Shown: positions 7,635 to 16,795, numbered from the stretch's first letter. The stretch is DNA of 51,188 nt from Bacillota bacterium (GCA_023415305.1 JAEZKZ010000006.1:1-51188); one strand, 5' to 3'. The notes: a model not told the origin generated them from the letters alone. Translations and numbers: made by a program.

Positions 7635-8303
7635 ATGAATATTGCAAGTTTGATAGATCATACTGCTCTGAAGCCCGAAACATCAAAAGAGCAAATAGAA
7701 AAGCTTTGTGGCGAAGCTGTTGAGTATGGCTTTGCATCAGTTTGCGTAAACCCTTGTTATGTCAACTTATGCAGTCAGCTTTTAAAGGATAGCAACATTA
7801 AGGTGTGTACCGTTATAGGTTTCCCTCTGGGGGCTACAACATCTGCTGCTAAAGCTGCAGAGGCATCCGAGGCCATTCAAAACGGTGCAAGGGAAGTTGA
7901 CATGGTAATAAACGTAGGCGCAGTTAAATCAGGGGACTTTGATTATGTTAAGAAGGATATTGAAGCTGTTGTTCAGGTAGCAAAGGGTAAAGCACTTGTA
8001 AAGGTTATCCTTGAAACTTGTTTATTAACCGATGAAGAGAAGAGGATAAGCTGCCGGATTTGCAAGGAAGCAGGAGCAGATTTTGTAAAGACCTCCACGG
8101 GCTTTAGTACCGGCGGAGCCACCGTAGAAGATATAAAACTTATGAGAGAAATTGTGAAGCCTACAATGGGAGTTAAGGCTTCCGGTGGAATAAGGGATTA
8201 TGAAACAGCCAAAGCTATGATAGATGCAGGTGCCAGCAGGATTGGAGCAAGTGCTTCTGTCGCAATAGCAAACAAGGAGAAGAGTACCGGAAGCGGATAT
8301 TAA
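7635..8303 (+). CDS. deoC: Deoxyribose-phosphate aldolase DeoC
   Basis: DeoC reversibly splits 2-deoxyribose 5-phosphate into acetaldehyde and glyceraldehyde 3-phosphate in deoxynucleoside breakdown. The 222-residue protein starts with IDHTALKPE and carries VKVILETCLL, the Schiff-base lysine in FVKTSTGFSTGGAT, and GVKASGGIRD, all diagnostic for the class I aldolase. It is full length. The ATG follows GGGAGGTTAAT, the SD of the repeat-like element upstream. It is a single-gene unit closed by the terminator at 8349-8374. Confidence 0.96.
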   Translation: MNIASLIDHTALKPETSKEQIEKLCGEAVEYGFASVCVNPCYVNLCSQLLKDSNIKVCTVIGFPLGATTSAAKAAEASEAIQNGAREVDMVINVGAVKSGDFDYVKKDIEAVVQVAKGKALVKVILETCLLTDEEKRISCRICKEAGADFVKTSTGFSTGGATVEDIKLMREIVKPTMGVKASGGIRDYETAKAMIDAGASRIGASASVAIANKEKSTGSGY

Positions 8304-8348
8304 TACTAGAAATTCAGATGTTGATAAGCAGGAAGTTTTGTTTACAAA

Positions 8349-8374
8349 AAAAGAGGGCCGTTAAGCCCTCTTTC
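8349..8374. terminator. Bidirectional intrinsic terminator
   Basis: AAAGAGGGC, CGTTAA and AAGCCCTCTTT-type pairing (AAAGAGGGC/GCCCTCTTT) between convergent deoC and the desulfoferrodoxin gene. A and T runs flank both sides. Confidence 0.85.
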
Positions 8375-8407
8375 ACTTTCAGTGCGCCAAGCATGGGTGC
8401 ACTCTTA

Positions 8408-8788
8408 CTATTTTACTTCACCTTTCCATAGACCATGAATATTGCAGTATTCATAAACTTCAGCGTTTTTCTTTTCATTCAGAATGGCTTTCGGATCATC
8501 ACCCGGATGCAGGTAAATTATTTCAAGACCTTCATCACCTACCACTGCAATCCATTCAATATAGTGAACATCAATCATTGGATGTGGGACTGAACCAACC
8601 TCTACATTAATACTTCCATTACTTCTCAAGGAAACAGGAATGTGTTTTTCAACAGCACCCTCAGTTGTATTAGGAACAAGCTTCTCCATTGGTTCTCCGC
8701 AACAGACAAGAGTACCTCCGCCATTCTTTATTAGAGCGACCATATTTCCACAATTTTTACAACGGAAAAAAGAAACCTCATTTTTCAT
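8408..8788 (-). CDS. dfx: Desulfoferrodoxin (superoxide reductase)
   Basis: This enzyme reduces superoxide to hydrogen peroxide in anaerobes without making oxygen. The N-terminal desulforedoxin-type iron site is seen as FRCKNCG (residues 8-14) and LVCCGEPM (about 28-35). The superoxide-reducing centre is seen as EKHIPV (first His), PHPMIDVHYIEW (two His), and C-terminal YCNIHGLW (Cys and His). I start at the ATG 8 bases after GGGAG rather than at the TTG two codons upstream, giving 126 residues. It is monocistronic. Confidence 0.95.
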   Translation of the reverse strand: MKNEVSFFRCKNCGNMVALIKNGGGTLVCCGEPMEKLVPNTTEGAVEKHIPVSLRSNGSINVEVGSVPHPMIDVHYIEWIAVVGDEGLEIIYLHPGDDPKAILNEKKNAEVYEYCNIHGLWKGEVK

Positions 8789-9063
8789 AATCAAATCTCC
8801 CTCGCTATTTTTTCAGAATCTCATATTGAAGCTAAAAATATTCGTTTATATGGAATTACCTGTTAAATAAACGAGTATGAATATGCTTACCAATATAGAG
8901 TTACATATATACTTTTATCCAGACCTGTTAATTTTTATACCCTTAATTTTGAAGATAAAACATTACCTAAGTAAATTTAGCTATTTGAGTCGTTGAATTT
9001 AAGTTTTATTGTTATAATATTAGCTGAGTATATTACTAACTACAGTACCTTACGGAGGATTTA

Positions 9064-9753
9064 TTGATTTACCGGAATATAAAAAGTGCACGATTTATCA
9101 GTCGCCCCAACAGGTTTATTGCATTTATTGAACTGGATGGCAGAGAAGAGGTTTGTCATGTAAAGAATACTGGTAGGTGCAAGGAACTCCTTAGCCCTGG
9201 AGTAACGGTTTTTGTACAGGAGGCTGACAAACCGTCCAGAAAAACAAAATATGACCTTATTGGAGTAATGAAAGGCAACAGACCTGTAAATATGGACAGT
9301 CAGGTTCCAAATAAAATCTTTTATGAATGGCTTGTCAAAGGAAAGCTTTATAAAAATTATAATCTAATCAAGCCTGAAGCCAAATACGGAAATTCCAGGT
9401 TTGATTTTTATATTGAGACAGAAGAGGACAAGATATTTATAGAGGTTAAAGGTGTAACCCTTGAGGAAAACAATGTAGCATTATTTCCGGATGCTCCCAC
9501 TGAGAGGGGAGTAAAGCATATTAAAGAGCTGATTGAATGTGCTGAAAAGGGTTATAAGGCGTACATTGTGTTTGTTATTCAGATGGAGGGTGTAAAATGC
9601 TTTACGCCAAATGCAGTGACCCATAGGGCGTTTGCAGATACTTTAAGGCTGGCAGCCGATAACAATGTCAAGGTGCTGGCTTTTGACTGTAAGGTGGGAC
9701 AAGATTTTATTGAAATAAATGAAAATGTTGAGGTGAAGCTTTATGATTTTTGA
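9064..9753 (+). CDS. sfsA: SfsA, sugar fermentation stimulation protein homologue
   Basis: The 229-residue protein has the SfsA order: N-terminal OB-like part with RFIAFIELDG and CHVKNTGRCKELL, then a nuclease-like core with GNSRFDFYIE, IFIEVKGVTLE and ALFPDAPTERGVKHIKEL. The D..E.K arrangement resembles a PD-(D/E)xK nuclease. The E. coli protein was linked to maltose metabolism and binds DNA, but its molecular role is unsettled. The start is TTG after ACGGAGGA. It overlaps the next gene by 11 bp, so the two are co-translated. Confidence 0.93.
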   Translation: MIYRNIKSARFISRPNRFIAFIELDGREEVCHVKNTGRCKELLSPGVTVFVQEADKPSRKTKYDLIGVMKGNRPVNMDSQVPNKIFYEWLVKGKLYKNYNLIKPEAKYGNSRFDFYIETEEDKIFIEVKGVTLEENNVALFPDAPTERGVKHIKELIECAEKGYKAYIVFVIQMEGVKCFTPNAVTHRAFADTLRLAADNNVKVLAFDCKVGQDFIEINENVEVKLYDF

Positions 9754-10132
9754 ATTCAATTTGAAAACTGAGCGACAGAACTTCTATAACATAACTGGCA
9801 GAGTACAGGAGGCACTTGCAAAAGGAGGAATCAGAGACGGCGCTGTTTTGGTATTTTGCCCCCATACTACCGCAGGAATAACCATCAATGAAAATGCTGA
9901 TCCCGATGTAGTCAGGGACATGCTGCTGGGCTTGGACAAGGCTTATCCGGACAGGGCGGAATTCAGGCACATGGAGGGCAACAGCTCGGCGCATCTGAAG
10001 GCAAGTGCCGTTGGCTGCAGCCAGTACATTATTGTTGAGGGTGGAAGACTTTTACTGGGTACCTGGCAGGGCATATATTTTTGTGAGTTTGATGGTCCCA
10101 GAAGCCGTAAGTTCTATGTAAAAGCTATGTAA
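9743..10132 (+). CDS. YjbQ family protein (UPF0047)
   Basis: This 129-residue protein carries the family signature VLVFCPHTTAGITINENADPDV and the histidine-bearing FRHMEGNSSAHLKAS, ending in GTWQGIYFCEFDGPR. The YjbQ family has been reported to have weak thiamine-phosphate synthase activity; its main role is uncertain. It starts within the end of sfsA (11-bp overlap), the same pair order seen in other clostridia. Confidence 0.92.
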   Translation: MIFEFNLKTERQNFYNITGRVQEALAKGGIRDGAVLVFCPHTTAGITINENADPDVVRDMLLGLDKAYPDRAEFRHMEGNSSAHLKASAVGCSQYIIVEGGRLLLGTWQGIYFCEFDGPRSRKFYVKAM

Positions 10133-10632
10133 AAAAATCATGTAAAAAGATAATGTTATATAAAAGTATAAAAGTATAAAAGTATATAAGCAAAAAAGCG
10201 TGATGTAACGATTTAGGGAGCAACACAGGATAAAGGTTATATGGACAAGTAGGACTAATTACCCACACTTTATTGTGTATAACAGGGTGATTTTGTGGAT
10301 TTCTTGTTAAAATCAATTTAAGTTATCCACAGAAACACTATATTTTGTGAATAATACTGTTGAAAACCCCATATATATGGGGTTTTCTTGTAGATAAAAT
10401 ATTCGGGTTGTCCACAGTAAAGTTATAAGCAAAAAGTTGTAGATTATGTGTAATTTCTGTGGATTAATAAAGCCAAAGAGTGAGGCATATCCACAGAATG
10501 CCTATATTTTGGGGATAAAGCTGTGGATATACCTATATATATGGGGATTACTTGTTGAAACTACCATATATATTATCCACAAGAGGAGGCTGAAGCTCAT
10601 GATAGTAAAGTGTGACTGTGGACAGAAAGGCA
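10133..10632. other. Intergenic DnaA-box cluster 2
   Basis: This 500-bp gap is rich in TTATCCACA-like 9-mers on both strands: perfect TTATNCACA sites at 10323-10331, 10346-10354 (reverse) and 10573-10581; one-mismatch sites at 10408-10416, 10459-10467 (reverse), 10487-10495 and 10522-10530 (reverse). A hairpin CCCCATATATATGGGG is at about 10367-10382. A 72-codon open frame here (10446-10664) lacks an SD and protein character, so I treat it as chance. Confidence 0.5.
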
Positions 10633-11652
10633 CTAAACTCTACTATTTGTTGACTTTCCTATAATAAGTTCAGGCAGGGTAGTATAACTCTGAACCTGCA
10701 GAGACGGATTTTTAATTTTCCGAATCAGTGTGGAACCCGCTTGTATTCCCATATCAAAAACATTTATATTAACAACGGTTGGCGCCGGCTCTATAATGTG
10801 TGAAAAAGGATACTCATCAAAAGTGACTATGCCAATATCATCTGGAATAGAGAGACCATGTGTATTTATTGACTTAACTACACCCAAGGTTATACTGTTA
10901 CTCTCGCATATTACGGCTTCGGGGTACAGGTTATTGTCGAGCATTTCATTCATTTGTCGGTAACCTGACTCCATAGTCGAATCTCCAAACCGGACTAAGT
11001 CTCTATTAACAGAGATATTCTTTTGCTCCATAACACATTGAAAGCCTTGAAGCCTGTGCATAGAGATCATATCGCTCTCATGTCCTCCTATAAAAGCAAT
11101 ACTGCGATAACCGTAATCAAGCAAGTGATTGGCTGCAATTTCTCCTGAGAGATAATTGTTTGTGTCAATCCAGCAAAGCTGACTCTCAAATTCCGGTCTT
11201 CCAATTATTATATGAGGAAAGTTTGAGCTTACCAGAAGGGAGGGAAGCTCTCTGTTGATAACTGAACCATGCAGTATAATACCGTCTGCGCTTTTTTGAG
11301 CAATAATTTTTTTTATTAGTTCTTTTTCTTCCTGGTCATTGTTTATGCTCATGAGACTTAAATTATAATTTTTATCAGATAGAGATTTCTGTACGCCACA
11401 CATAATTTCAAACATATGTGGATTAGAAAAAGCAACATTACGTTCAAGTCTCGTTAAGAATACTATGTTACGGGTTGATTGCCTTGCAAAATTGCTCGCG
11501 CTCTGATTGGGATAGTAGTTTAATTTTCTCATTACCTCATTTACCCGATCAATAGTAGCCTGTGAAATAGTAGAGGACTTGTTTATTACTTTTGATACAG
11601 TCGATATTGATACCCCAGCCTCCCTTGCCACATCTTTTATAGTTATTGACAT
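10633..11652 (-). CDS. LacI family transcriptional regulator
   Basis: The 339-residue protein has an N-terminal LacI helix-turn-helix (ITIKDVAREAGVSISTVSKV, residues 3-22) with hinge helix (YYPNQSASNFARQ), then a periplasmic-binding-like sugar domain with FIGGHESDMISMHRLQGF and IVTFDEYPF. It is divergent from the binding-protein gene at 11899 and very likely represses it through the two 18-bp operators in between. I take the ATG 8 bases after AAGGAG as the start; a GTG three codons upstream overlaps the SD. The effector is probably a malto-oligosaccharide (inference from neighbours). Confidence 0.92.
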   Translation of the reverse strand: MSITIKDVAREAGVSISTVSKVINKSSTISQATIDRVNEVMRKLNYYPNQSASNFARQSTRNIVFLTRLERNVAFSNPHMFEIMCGVQKSLSDKNYNLSLMSINNDQEEKELIKKIIAQKSADGIILHGSVINRELPSLLVSSNFPHIIIGRPEFESQLCWIDTNNYLSGEIAANHLLDYGYRSIAFIGGHESDMISMHRLQGFQCVMEQKNISVNRDLVRFGDSTMESGYRQMNEMLDNNLYPEAVICESNSITLGVVKSINTHGLSIPDDIGIVTFDEYPFSHIIEPAPTVVNINVFDMGIQAGSTLIRKIKNPSLQVQSYTTLPELIIGKSTNSRV

Positions 11653-11732
11653 GCAACCCACTCCTTGAAATCAAGTTATTCTATCTACATTAATTAAATT
11701 GTCATATTTACAATTAAAAAAACATACTTGTA

Positions 11733-11750
11733 TAGTACAACGTTTTCCTA
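11733..11750. promoter_or_regulatory. LacI-type operator O1
   Basis: TAGTACAACGTTTTCCTA is a near-palindrome around central CG and differs at one base from the operator at 11863-11880. It lies near the lacI side of the divergent region, so it may also serve autoregulation. Confidence 0.7.
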
Positions 11751-11779
11751 AATAAATCAAGAGTAAATAGAAAAATCTA

Positions 11780-11808
11780 TTGCTTTATTGCACTATTATA
11801 GCTATAAT
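11780..11808 (+). promoter_or_regulatory. Promoter of the maltodextrin-type operon
   Basis: TTGCTT (11780-11785), 17 bp, then TATAAT (11803-11808). Transcription would start near 11815, between operators O1 and O2. Confidence 0.6.
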
Positions 11809-11862
11809 GATGGTAAATAGAGGAAAACATAGATAAAAATTGTGCAAATCTAACAAATAGGT

Positions 11863-11880
11863 TAGTAAAACGTTTTCCTA
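11863..11880. promoter_or_regulatory. LacI-type operator O2
   Basis: TAGTAAAACGTTTTCCTA lies downstream of the predicted start and just before the SD of the binding-protein gene. It is 130 bp from O1, so roadblock and looping are both possible. Confidence 0.7.
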
Positions 11881-11898
11881 AGATAAGGAGGAAATTAC

Positions 11899-13167
11899 TT
11901 GAAAAGATTTATTTCTATCATTTTGTCAGTATTTATACTTTCCACAGCAATTGCAGGGTGTGGGAACTCAACCACTTCCACAAGCTCTATAAACTCATCA
12001 ACTGCTGCAGATGGTTCAGGCACCCAGACACAAAACAGTCAGGTTGTTGACGAACCGGTAAAAATTACAATCTGGCATGAAACTGATAAGGGTATTGCCA
12101 GCGGACTGCAGGCCGAACTGGATAAGCTTGCACCTGCAATTGAAGTTAAAGTTGAACGTAAGGAGAAGATGTCAGACGCTTTAAAGCTGGTCGGAAATGA
12201 CCCAAATAGCGCACCGGACATGTACTTCTTCGCACATGACAAAACAGGAGTTTTTGCTCAGATGGGTATATTGGCCCCTGTAACAGATTTTATAACTAAA
12301 GAGGATTTGGCAGACCTGATTCCAATGACTATCAATGCCGCTACTTACAAGGATCAGATATACCAGCTTCCGGTTTACTTTGAAACTCAGTTGTTTATGT
12401 ACAACAAGGGATTAATGAAGCAGCCACCGGCTACTACAGACGACCTGCTGAAGTATATGGAGGCTAACACTAAGGACGGACAGTACGGATTTGTTGAACA
12501 GCATAGTACAGCTTATTATGCAGCAAGCTGGCTGCATGCATTTGGCGGATACATAATTAATGAGAAAGCAGAGCCCGGACTAAACACTAAGGAAACTATT
12601 GCAGCGATGGAATACCACAAGAAGTTTGTTAAGTATTTGCCAAAAGACGGAGAGTACAATACTGTAACAACACTGTTTAAAGAGGGTAAGGCTCACTCAA
12701 TAATTGGCGGGCCATGGTTGGTACCTGATATTAAGGCAGCAAATATAGACTTGGGGATAGCGCCGATGCCAACTGTTAGTTCCACAGGAAAACCTCTTAC
12801 TCCATATTCAGGAGTTCAGGGTGTGTGCGTACTTAAATCGGCTGAGGGTAAAAAAGATGCTATTACGGCAGTATTAAAGCAGCTTGCAAAAGCAGACATA
12901 GGTATTTCTCTTGCGAAATCAGCTAACTGTGCTCCTGCTAACCAAAAGTGTTATGATGATGCGGATGTAAAGGCTAATGACATGATCGTCGCTATGAAGA
13001 ACACGGCTGATAATGTAGTTCCAATGCCTAATATTCCTGAAATGGATGTTATGTGGACAGTTACTGAAACAATGCTTGCAGCCGTAAATAAAAACAATGC
13101 TGACGTACAGAAAACCAGTGAAAAGGCTCAAAAGGATGCACTATCGCAAATTGAAGCAATGAAGTAA
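11899..13167 (+). CDS. Sugar ABC transporter substrate-binding lipoprotein (maltodextrin type)
   Basis: This 422-residue exported binding protein has signal peptide KRFISIILSVFILSTAIAGC with the lipobox cysteine at residue 21. A Ser/Thr-rich linker follows, then a family-1 extracellular solute-binding domain beginning VKITIWHETDKG. The sequence style (DMYFFAHDKTGVFAQMGIL, IIGGPWLVPDI) is that of MalE/CycB-like maltodextrin binders. It starts at TTG after AAGGAGGAAATTAC. Two permease genes and a GH13 enzyme follow; no ATPase gene is in the operon, so a shared MsmX-type ATPase is likely. Confidence 0.92.
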   Translation: MKRFISIILSVFILSTAIAGCGNSTTSTSSINSSTAADGSGTQTQNSQVVDEPVKITIWHETDKGIASGLQAELDKLAPAIEVKVERKEKMSDALKLVGNDPNSAPDMYFFAHDKTGVFAQMGILAPVTDFITKEDLADLIPMTINAATYKDQIYQLPVYFETQLFMYNKGLMKQPPATTDDLLKYMEANTKDGQYGFVEQHSTAYYAASWLHAFGGYIINEKAEPGLNTKETIAAMEYHKKFVKYLPKDGEYNTVTTLFKEGKAHSIIGGPWLVPDIKAANIDLGIAPMPTVSSTGKPLTPYSGVQGVCVLKSAEGKKDAITAVLKQLAKADIGISLAKSANCAPANQKCYDDADVKANDMIVAMKNTADNVVPMPNIPEMDVMWTVTETMLAAVNKNNADVQKTSEKAQKDALSQIEAMK

Positions 13168-13191
13168 TACGCAGGGATATTTGTGTAAACC

Positions 13192-13228
13192 GTAAAGGGT
13201 GATGCATACATTAGGCATCACCCTTTAC
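13192..13228 (+). terminator. Intercistronic hairpin between binding protein and permease genes
   Basis: GTAAAGGGTGATGC and GCATCACCCTTTAC form a perfect 14-bp stem with a 9-nt loop. It lacks a clear T run, so it probably acts as a partial terminator or mRNA 3' stabiliser, giving more binding protein than permease (inference). Confidence 0.65.
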
Positions 13229-13265
13229 TAAAATTAATCTATACATACAAAGAGAGGTGGTTTAT

Positions 13266-14150
13266 TTGAAAAAGAAGCTAACCCCATATATATACTCTTT
13301 TCCGTCGCTTATTACCATAGGAGTGATTGTATTATTCCCTATAATCTATACCGGGTATATTTCGTTCACTAATATGAATGTTTATCACTGGTTTGACTTC
13401 ACTTTTATTGGTGCTGAAAACTATAAGAAGGCATTACTTGTATTTGATTCGGGATTTTTACCCTCTCTTGTAAGAACCCTCTTATGGACTTTTATAAATG
13501 TTGTTGTACAGCTGGTTATAGCCTTCTTTATTTCTCTGGGGCTTAATGCCGAAGGGTTAAGGCATAGAACGCTATACAAGACCTTGTTAATGTTCCCCTG
13601 GGCAATGCCCGGTTATGTATCAATTTTACTATGGCGAATGGGAATGTTTAATACCGAATTCGGACTTTTGAATCAATGGATTAAGGGTATGGGTTTTTCT
13701 GAAGTAAACTGGTTAAGCGGAAATACAATTGCATTTATATCCTGTATAGTTGTAAATCTTTGGCTCGCGCTCCCATTTATGATTATGATTATTGACGGTG
13801 CCCTACAGAGTATAGATAAATCCTATTATGAAAGCGCCAAAATGGAAGGTGCAGGATTTTATTTGCAAGTAAAAAAACTGACAATTCCACTGATAAGGCC
13901 TGTTATTGCACCGGCTGTTATATTAACTACCTTTACTACCTTTAAGCAGTTTGATATTGTTTATTTGCTTACCCAGCAGCAGGGTGCAAAAACCGGGGCT
14001 GATATTCACACTATTATCAGCTATGCCTACGAAAAGGCATTTATCACTAATAATTACGGCTACAGTTCGGCAATTTCAATTATTATCTTTGCAATCCTCA
14101 TCGTTCTTTCTGTAATTACCCGTAAGGATCTAAGGGAGGATGGGACATGA
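13266..14150 (+). CDS. Sugar ABC transporter permease, MalF type
   Basis: This 294-residue inner-membrane protein has about six membrane segments, starting with PYIYSFPSLITIGVIVLFPIIY. The binding-protein-dependent transport motif that contacts the ATPase is YYESAKMEGAGFYLQVKKLTIPLIRP (EAA loop). I start at TTG preceded by GAGAGGTGG; an earlier in-frame GTG lies inside that SD. It overlaps the next permease by 4 bp (ATGA), showing coupled translation. Confidence 0.92.
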   Translation: MKKKLTPYIYSFPSLITIGVIVLFPIIYTGYISFTNMNVYHWFDFTFIGAENYKKALLVFDSGFLPSLVRTLLWTFINVVVQLVIAFFISLGLNAEGLRHRTLYKTLLMFPWAMPGYVSILLWRMGMFNTEFGLLNQWIKGMGFSEVNWLSGNTIAFISCIVVNLWLALPFMIMIIDGALQSIDKSYYESAKMEGAGFYLQVKKLTIPLIRPVIAPAVILTTFTTFKQFDIVYLLTQQQGAKTGADIHTIISYAYEKAFITNNYGYSSAISIIIFAILIVLSVITRKDLREDGT

Positions 14151-14989
14151 AAAGCGAAACTAAAAAAACAATAAAACTTGTACTATTGAATATATTTTTC
14201 ATAGGTATTTGCTTTGCTGCATTAGTTCCTATCCTTTATGCAATATCGATTTCTTTTAATGCGATGAATAATTTGCTGACCTCAAATTTTTCATTTATCC
14301 CTAAGGCATTTACCCTTGATAACTATAAGATAGTACTGATTGATAACCCATTTCTTGTGTGGTTGAAAAACAGTATGATACTATCGGTCGCAACTGTGTT
14401 TGTTGCGCTTGGTGTATCGGTAATCGGGGCTTACGCATTTTCGCGGAAGCGCTTCTCAGGAAGAAAATCTATCCTTTATATTCTATTGATTTTGAATGCT
14501 TTCCCGTCCATACTGTCTATGTTCGCTATGTACCGGATATTAAAACCCTTTGGTTTAGTTAATTCGTATCTAGGTTTGATACTGATTTATACTGGTACTA
14601 TGGCCATTTTTGGAGTTTGGAACTTAAAAGGTTATTTTGACACAATTCCTATAGAGATTGAAGAAGCGGGGAAAATTGACGGGGCAAGTGATTTGCAGAT
14701 TGTTACAAAAATAATGCTTCCGCTGGCCAGACCTTCCATCCTAGTTACTGCAATCATGATATTAATATTTGTCTGGAACGAGTACATTTTTGCCGTAACC
14801 TTTATGACAGGCTCTGAGAAGTACACTCTTGCATCGGGACTATATGCCCTTCAGGCAACTGAGTACACGAGAAACTGGCCGGTGTTTTCGGCAGCATCAG
14901 TTCTTGTTTCCATACCAATCCTGATAATCTTCTTTGCTTTGCAAAAGAACATGGTATCCGGGTTAACTGCCGGTGGAGTTAAACAATAA
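14147..14989 (+). CDS. Sugar ABC transporter permease, MalG type
   Basis: This 280-residue membrane protein is the partner of the MalF-type permease. The EAA loop is IEEAGKIDGASDLQIVTKIMLPLARP, and it ends with the MalG-like VSGLTAGGVKQ. About six membrane spans are visible. The start ATG overlaps the upstream stop codon. Confidence 0.93.
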   Translation: MKSETKKTIKLVLLNIFFIGICFAALVPILYAISISFNAMNNLLTSNFSFIPKAFTLDNYKIVLIDNPFLVWLKNSMILSVATVFVALGVSVIGAYAFSRKRFSGRKSILYILLILNAFPSILSMFAMYRILKPFGLVNSYLGLILIYTGTMAIFGVWNLKGYFDTIPIEIEEAGKIDGASDLQIVTKIMLPLARPSILVTAIMILIFVWNEYIFAVTFMTGSEKYTLASGLYALQATEYTRNWPVFSAASVLVSIPILIIFFALQKNMVSGLTAGGVKQ

Positions 14990-15055
14990 TACTAAATATT
15001 AAAGAAAGGAATGTATTTGATGTATTACTATAAATATACATCATAAAGTGTAAAT

Positions 15056-16795
15056 ATGATAAAAGAAGCAATACTACATATACCATTATCCAATTATGCA
15101 CATGGCATAGATGAAGAACATACTGTTTTCAGGCTGAGAACTGCACACGGAGACATAAAGGAATGTATTCTTTTTTATGGAGACAGAGCCTGTAAAACGA
15201 ATCAGGTGTCTTTTTTACAGATACCCATGAAAATAGTGGCAGGAGATGACCTTTTCGACTATTACGAAATTGAGTTACTTTCTGATTTTCAGAGAATATG
15301 CTACTATTTTAAGCTCAATGACGGAAAAGAGACAATACTGTACTATTCAAACATATTTTCGAAAGAGTTACCCTTGGACAGGTTCGAGTTTTTTCAGCTA
15401 CCCTTTAATCACAGAGGAGATATTGCCAATATCCCGCAGTGGGCCAAGAGTTCAGTAATTTACAATATTTTTCCTGACAGCTTTGCTACAAGCAGGAGAT
15501 TCATATCAAGGAAAAGCAGCACTGAAAGAATTGGAGATATAACCACGAAAAGCAGAAATGGCGGAACCATAAGAGGTATTACTGAAAATCTTGATTATAT
15601 TGAAGGGTTGGGGATTAATTGTATTTACATAAACCCAATTTTTGTTGCAGGGGAGTATCATAAGTATGATCCACTGGATTATTTCCACATAGACCCCTGT
15701 TTTGGTACTAATGAGGACTTCAAGACTCTTGTAAAGGAGTGTCACTACAGAGGTATTAAAGTTATTATTGATGGGGTATTCAACCACTGCAGCTGGAATT
15801 TCTTCGCCTTTGAAGACGTTGTTGAGAAAGGTGAAGCCTCCAGATATAAGGATTGGTTTTATCACCTTGAATTTCCAGTGATTAGACCTGAAAATCCCGA
15901 CGACATACCAAATTACTATTGCTTCGCCTATGAGAGAAAGATGCCAAAAATGAACACTAGTAATCACGAGGTTAGAGATTATTTCCTGAAGGTGTGCAGA
16001 TACTGGCTTGAAGAATTTGATATTGACGGTTGGAGACTTGACGTGGCCAATGAAGTTAATAATGAATTCTGGCGTGAGTTCAGAAAGACAGCCAAGGCAG
16101 TTAAGCCTGACTGCCTGATAATTGGTGAGGTCTGGGAAAACGCACAAACATGGCTCCGGGGAGATATGTTTGACTCCACAATGAATTATGATTTCCGTAA
16201 GTATTGCAGGGATTTTTTTGCCCTCGAGAAGTTGGATTCAGCGGGTTTTGACGGGTGTGTCAGTGATATGAGGCTCCGTTACAATAAGAATATGGCTTTC
16301 GGACAGCTGAATCTACTGGACAGCCATGATGTATCAAGGTTTTTGTCGGTATGTAACGGAGACATAAACAGATTCAGACTATCAATTATTTTTCAGATGA
16401 CGTTCATTGGTATACCCTCGGTGTTTTATGGTGATGAAAAATGCATACAGGGTGTACTGGAGCACGAGTATCGTAACCCAATGGTTTGGGAGGAGCAGCA
16501 GGAGAATGAAATAATGCAGCTCTACCAGGAGCTTATTAAGCTCCGCAGAAGTTCCCGGATATTGCAGGAGGGTGAGTATGAGACTCTTAAAGCTGAATCC
16601 GGCTCGGGATTGTATGTGTTTAAGCGTCTGTTGAACTCTGACCAGATAGTAATCGCCTTGAATTCATCAGATAAAGCTGCCGAGCTGACAGACATTCCTT
16701 CTGTAAATGGAGCTAATATACTTTTAGCTGGAGGCTTTGACGGCAGTACAAAACTTGAACCATGGGGTTTTGCAATAATGAGTTTAAGTAGATGA
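15056..16795 (+). CDS. GH13 alpha-amylase family enzyme (neopullulanase/cyclomaltodextrinase-like)
   Basis: This 579-residue cytosolic enzyme has no signal peptide. An N-terminal beta-sandwich of CBM34 type (about 1-120) precedes the GH13 barrel. Conserved regions: DGVFNHC (region I), GWRLDVANE (nucleophile Asp near 328), IIGEVWENA (acid Glu near 358) and LLDSHDVSRF (third Asp near 425). It probably hydrolyses imported maltodextrins or cyclodextrins, as expected from the transporter genes before it. The SD is poor; a short hairpin and mini-ORF lie just upstream (15019-15045). Confidence 0.92.
   Translation: MIKEAILHIPLSNYAHGIDEEHTVFRLRTAHGDIKECILFYGDRACKTNQVSFLQIPMKIVAGDDLFDYYEIELLSDFQRICYYFKLNDGKETILYYSNIFSKELPLDRFEFFQLPFNHRGDIANIPQWAKSSVIYNIFPDSFATSRRFISRKSSTERIGDITTKSRNGGTIRGITENLDYIEGLGINCIYINPIFVAGEYHKYDPLDYFHIDPCFGTNEDFKTLVKECHYRGIKVIIDGVFNHCSWNFFAFEDVVEKGEASRYKDWFYHLEFPVIRPENPDDIPNYYCFAYERKMPKMNTSNHEVRDYFLKVCRYWLEEFDIDGWRLDVANEVNNEFWREFRKTAKAVKPDCLIIGEVWENAQTWLRGDMFDSTMNYDFRKYCRDFFALEKLDSAGFDGCVSDMRLRYNKNMAFGQLNLLDSHDVSRFLSVCNGDINRFRLSIIFQMTFIGIPSVFYGDEKCIQGVLEHEYRNPMVWEEQQENEIMQLYQELIKLRRSSRILQEGEYETLKAESGSGLYVFKRLLNSDQIVIALNSSDKAAELTDIPSVNGANILLAGGFDGSTKLEPWGFAIMSLSR

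Noticed and set aside
10446..10664. 72-codon open frame in the DnaA-box-rich gap
   Set aside because: No SD, a composition dominated by repeated box sequences, and an end inside the lacI gene on the other strand; better explained by chance.
15506..16147. 213-codon leftward frame inside the GH13 gene
   Set aside because: Antisense shadow of a clearly functional enzyme; no SD or domain.
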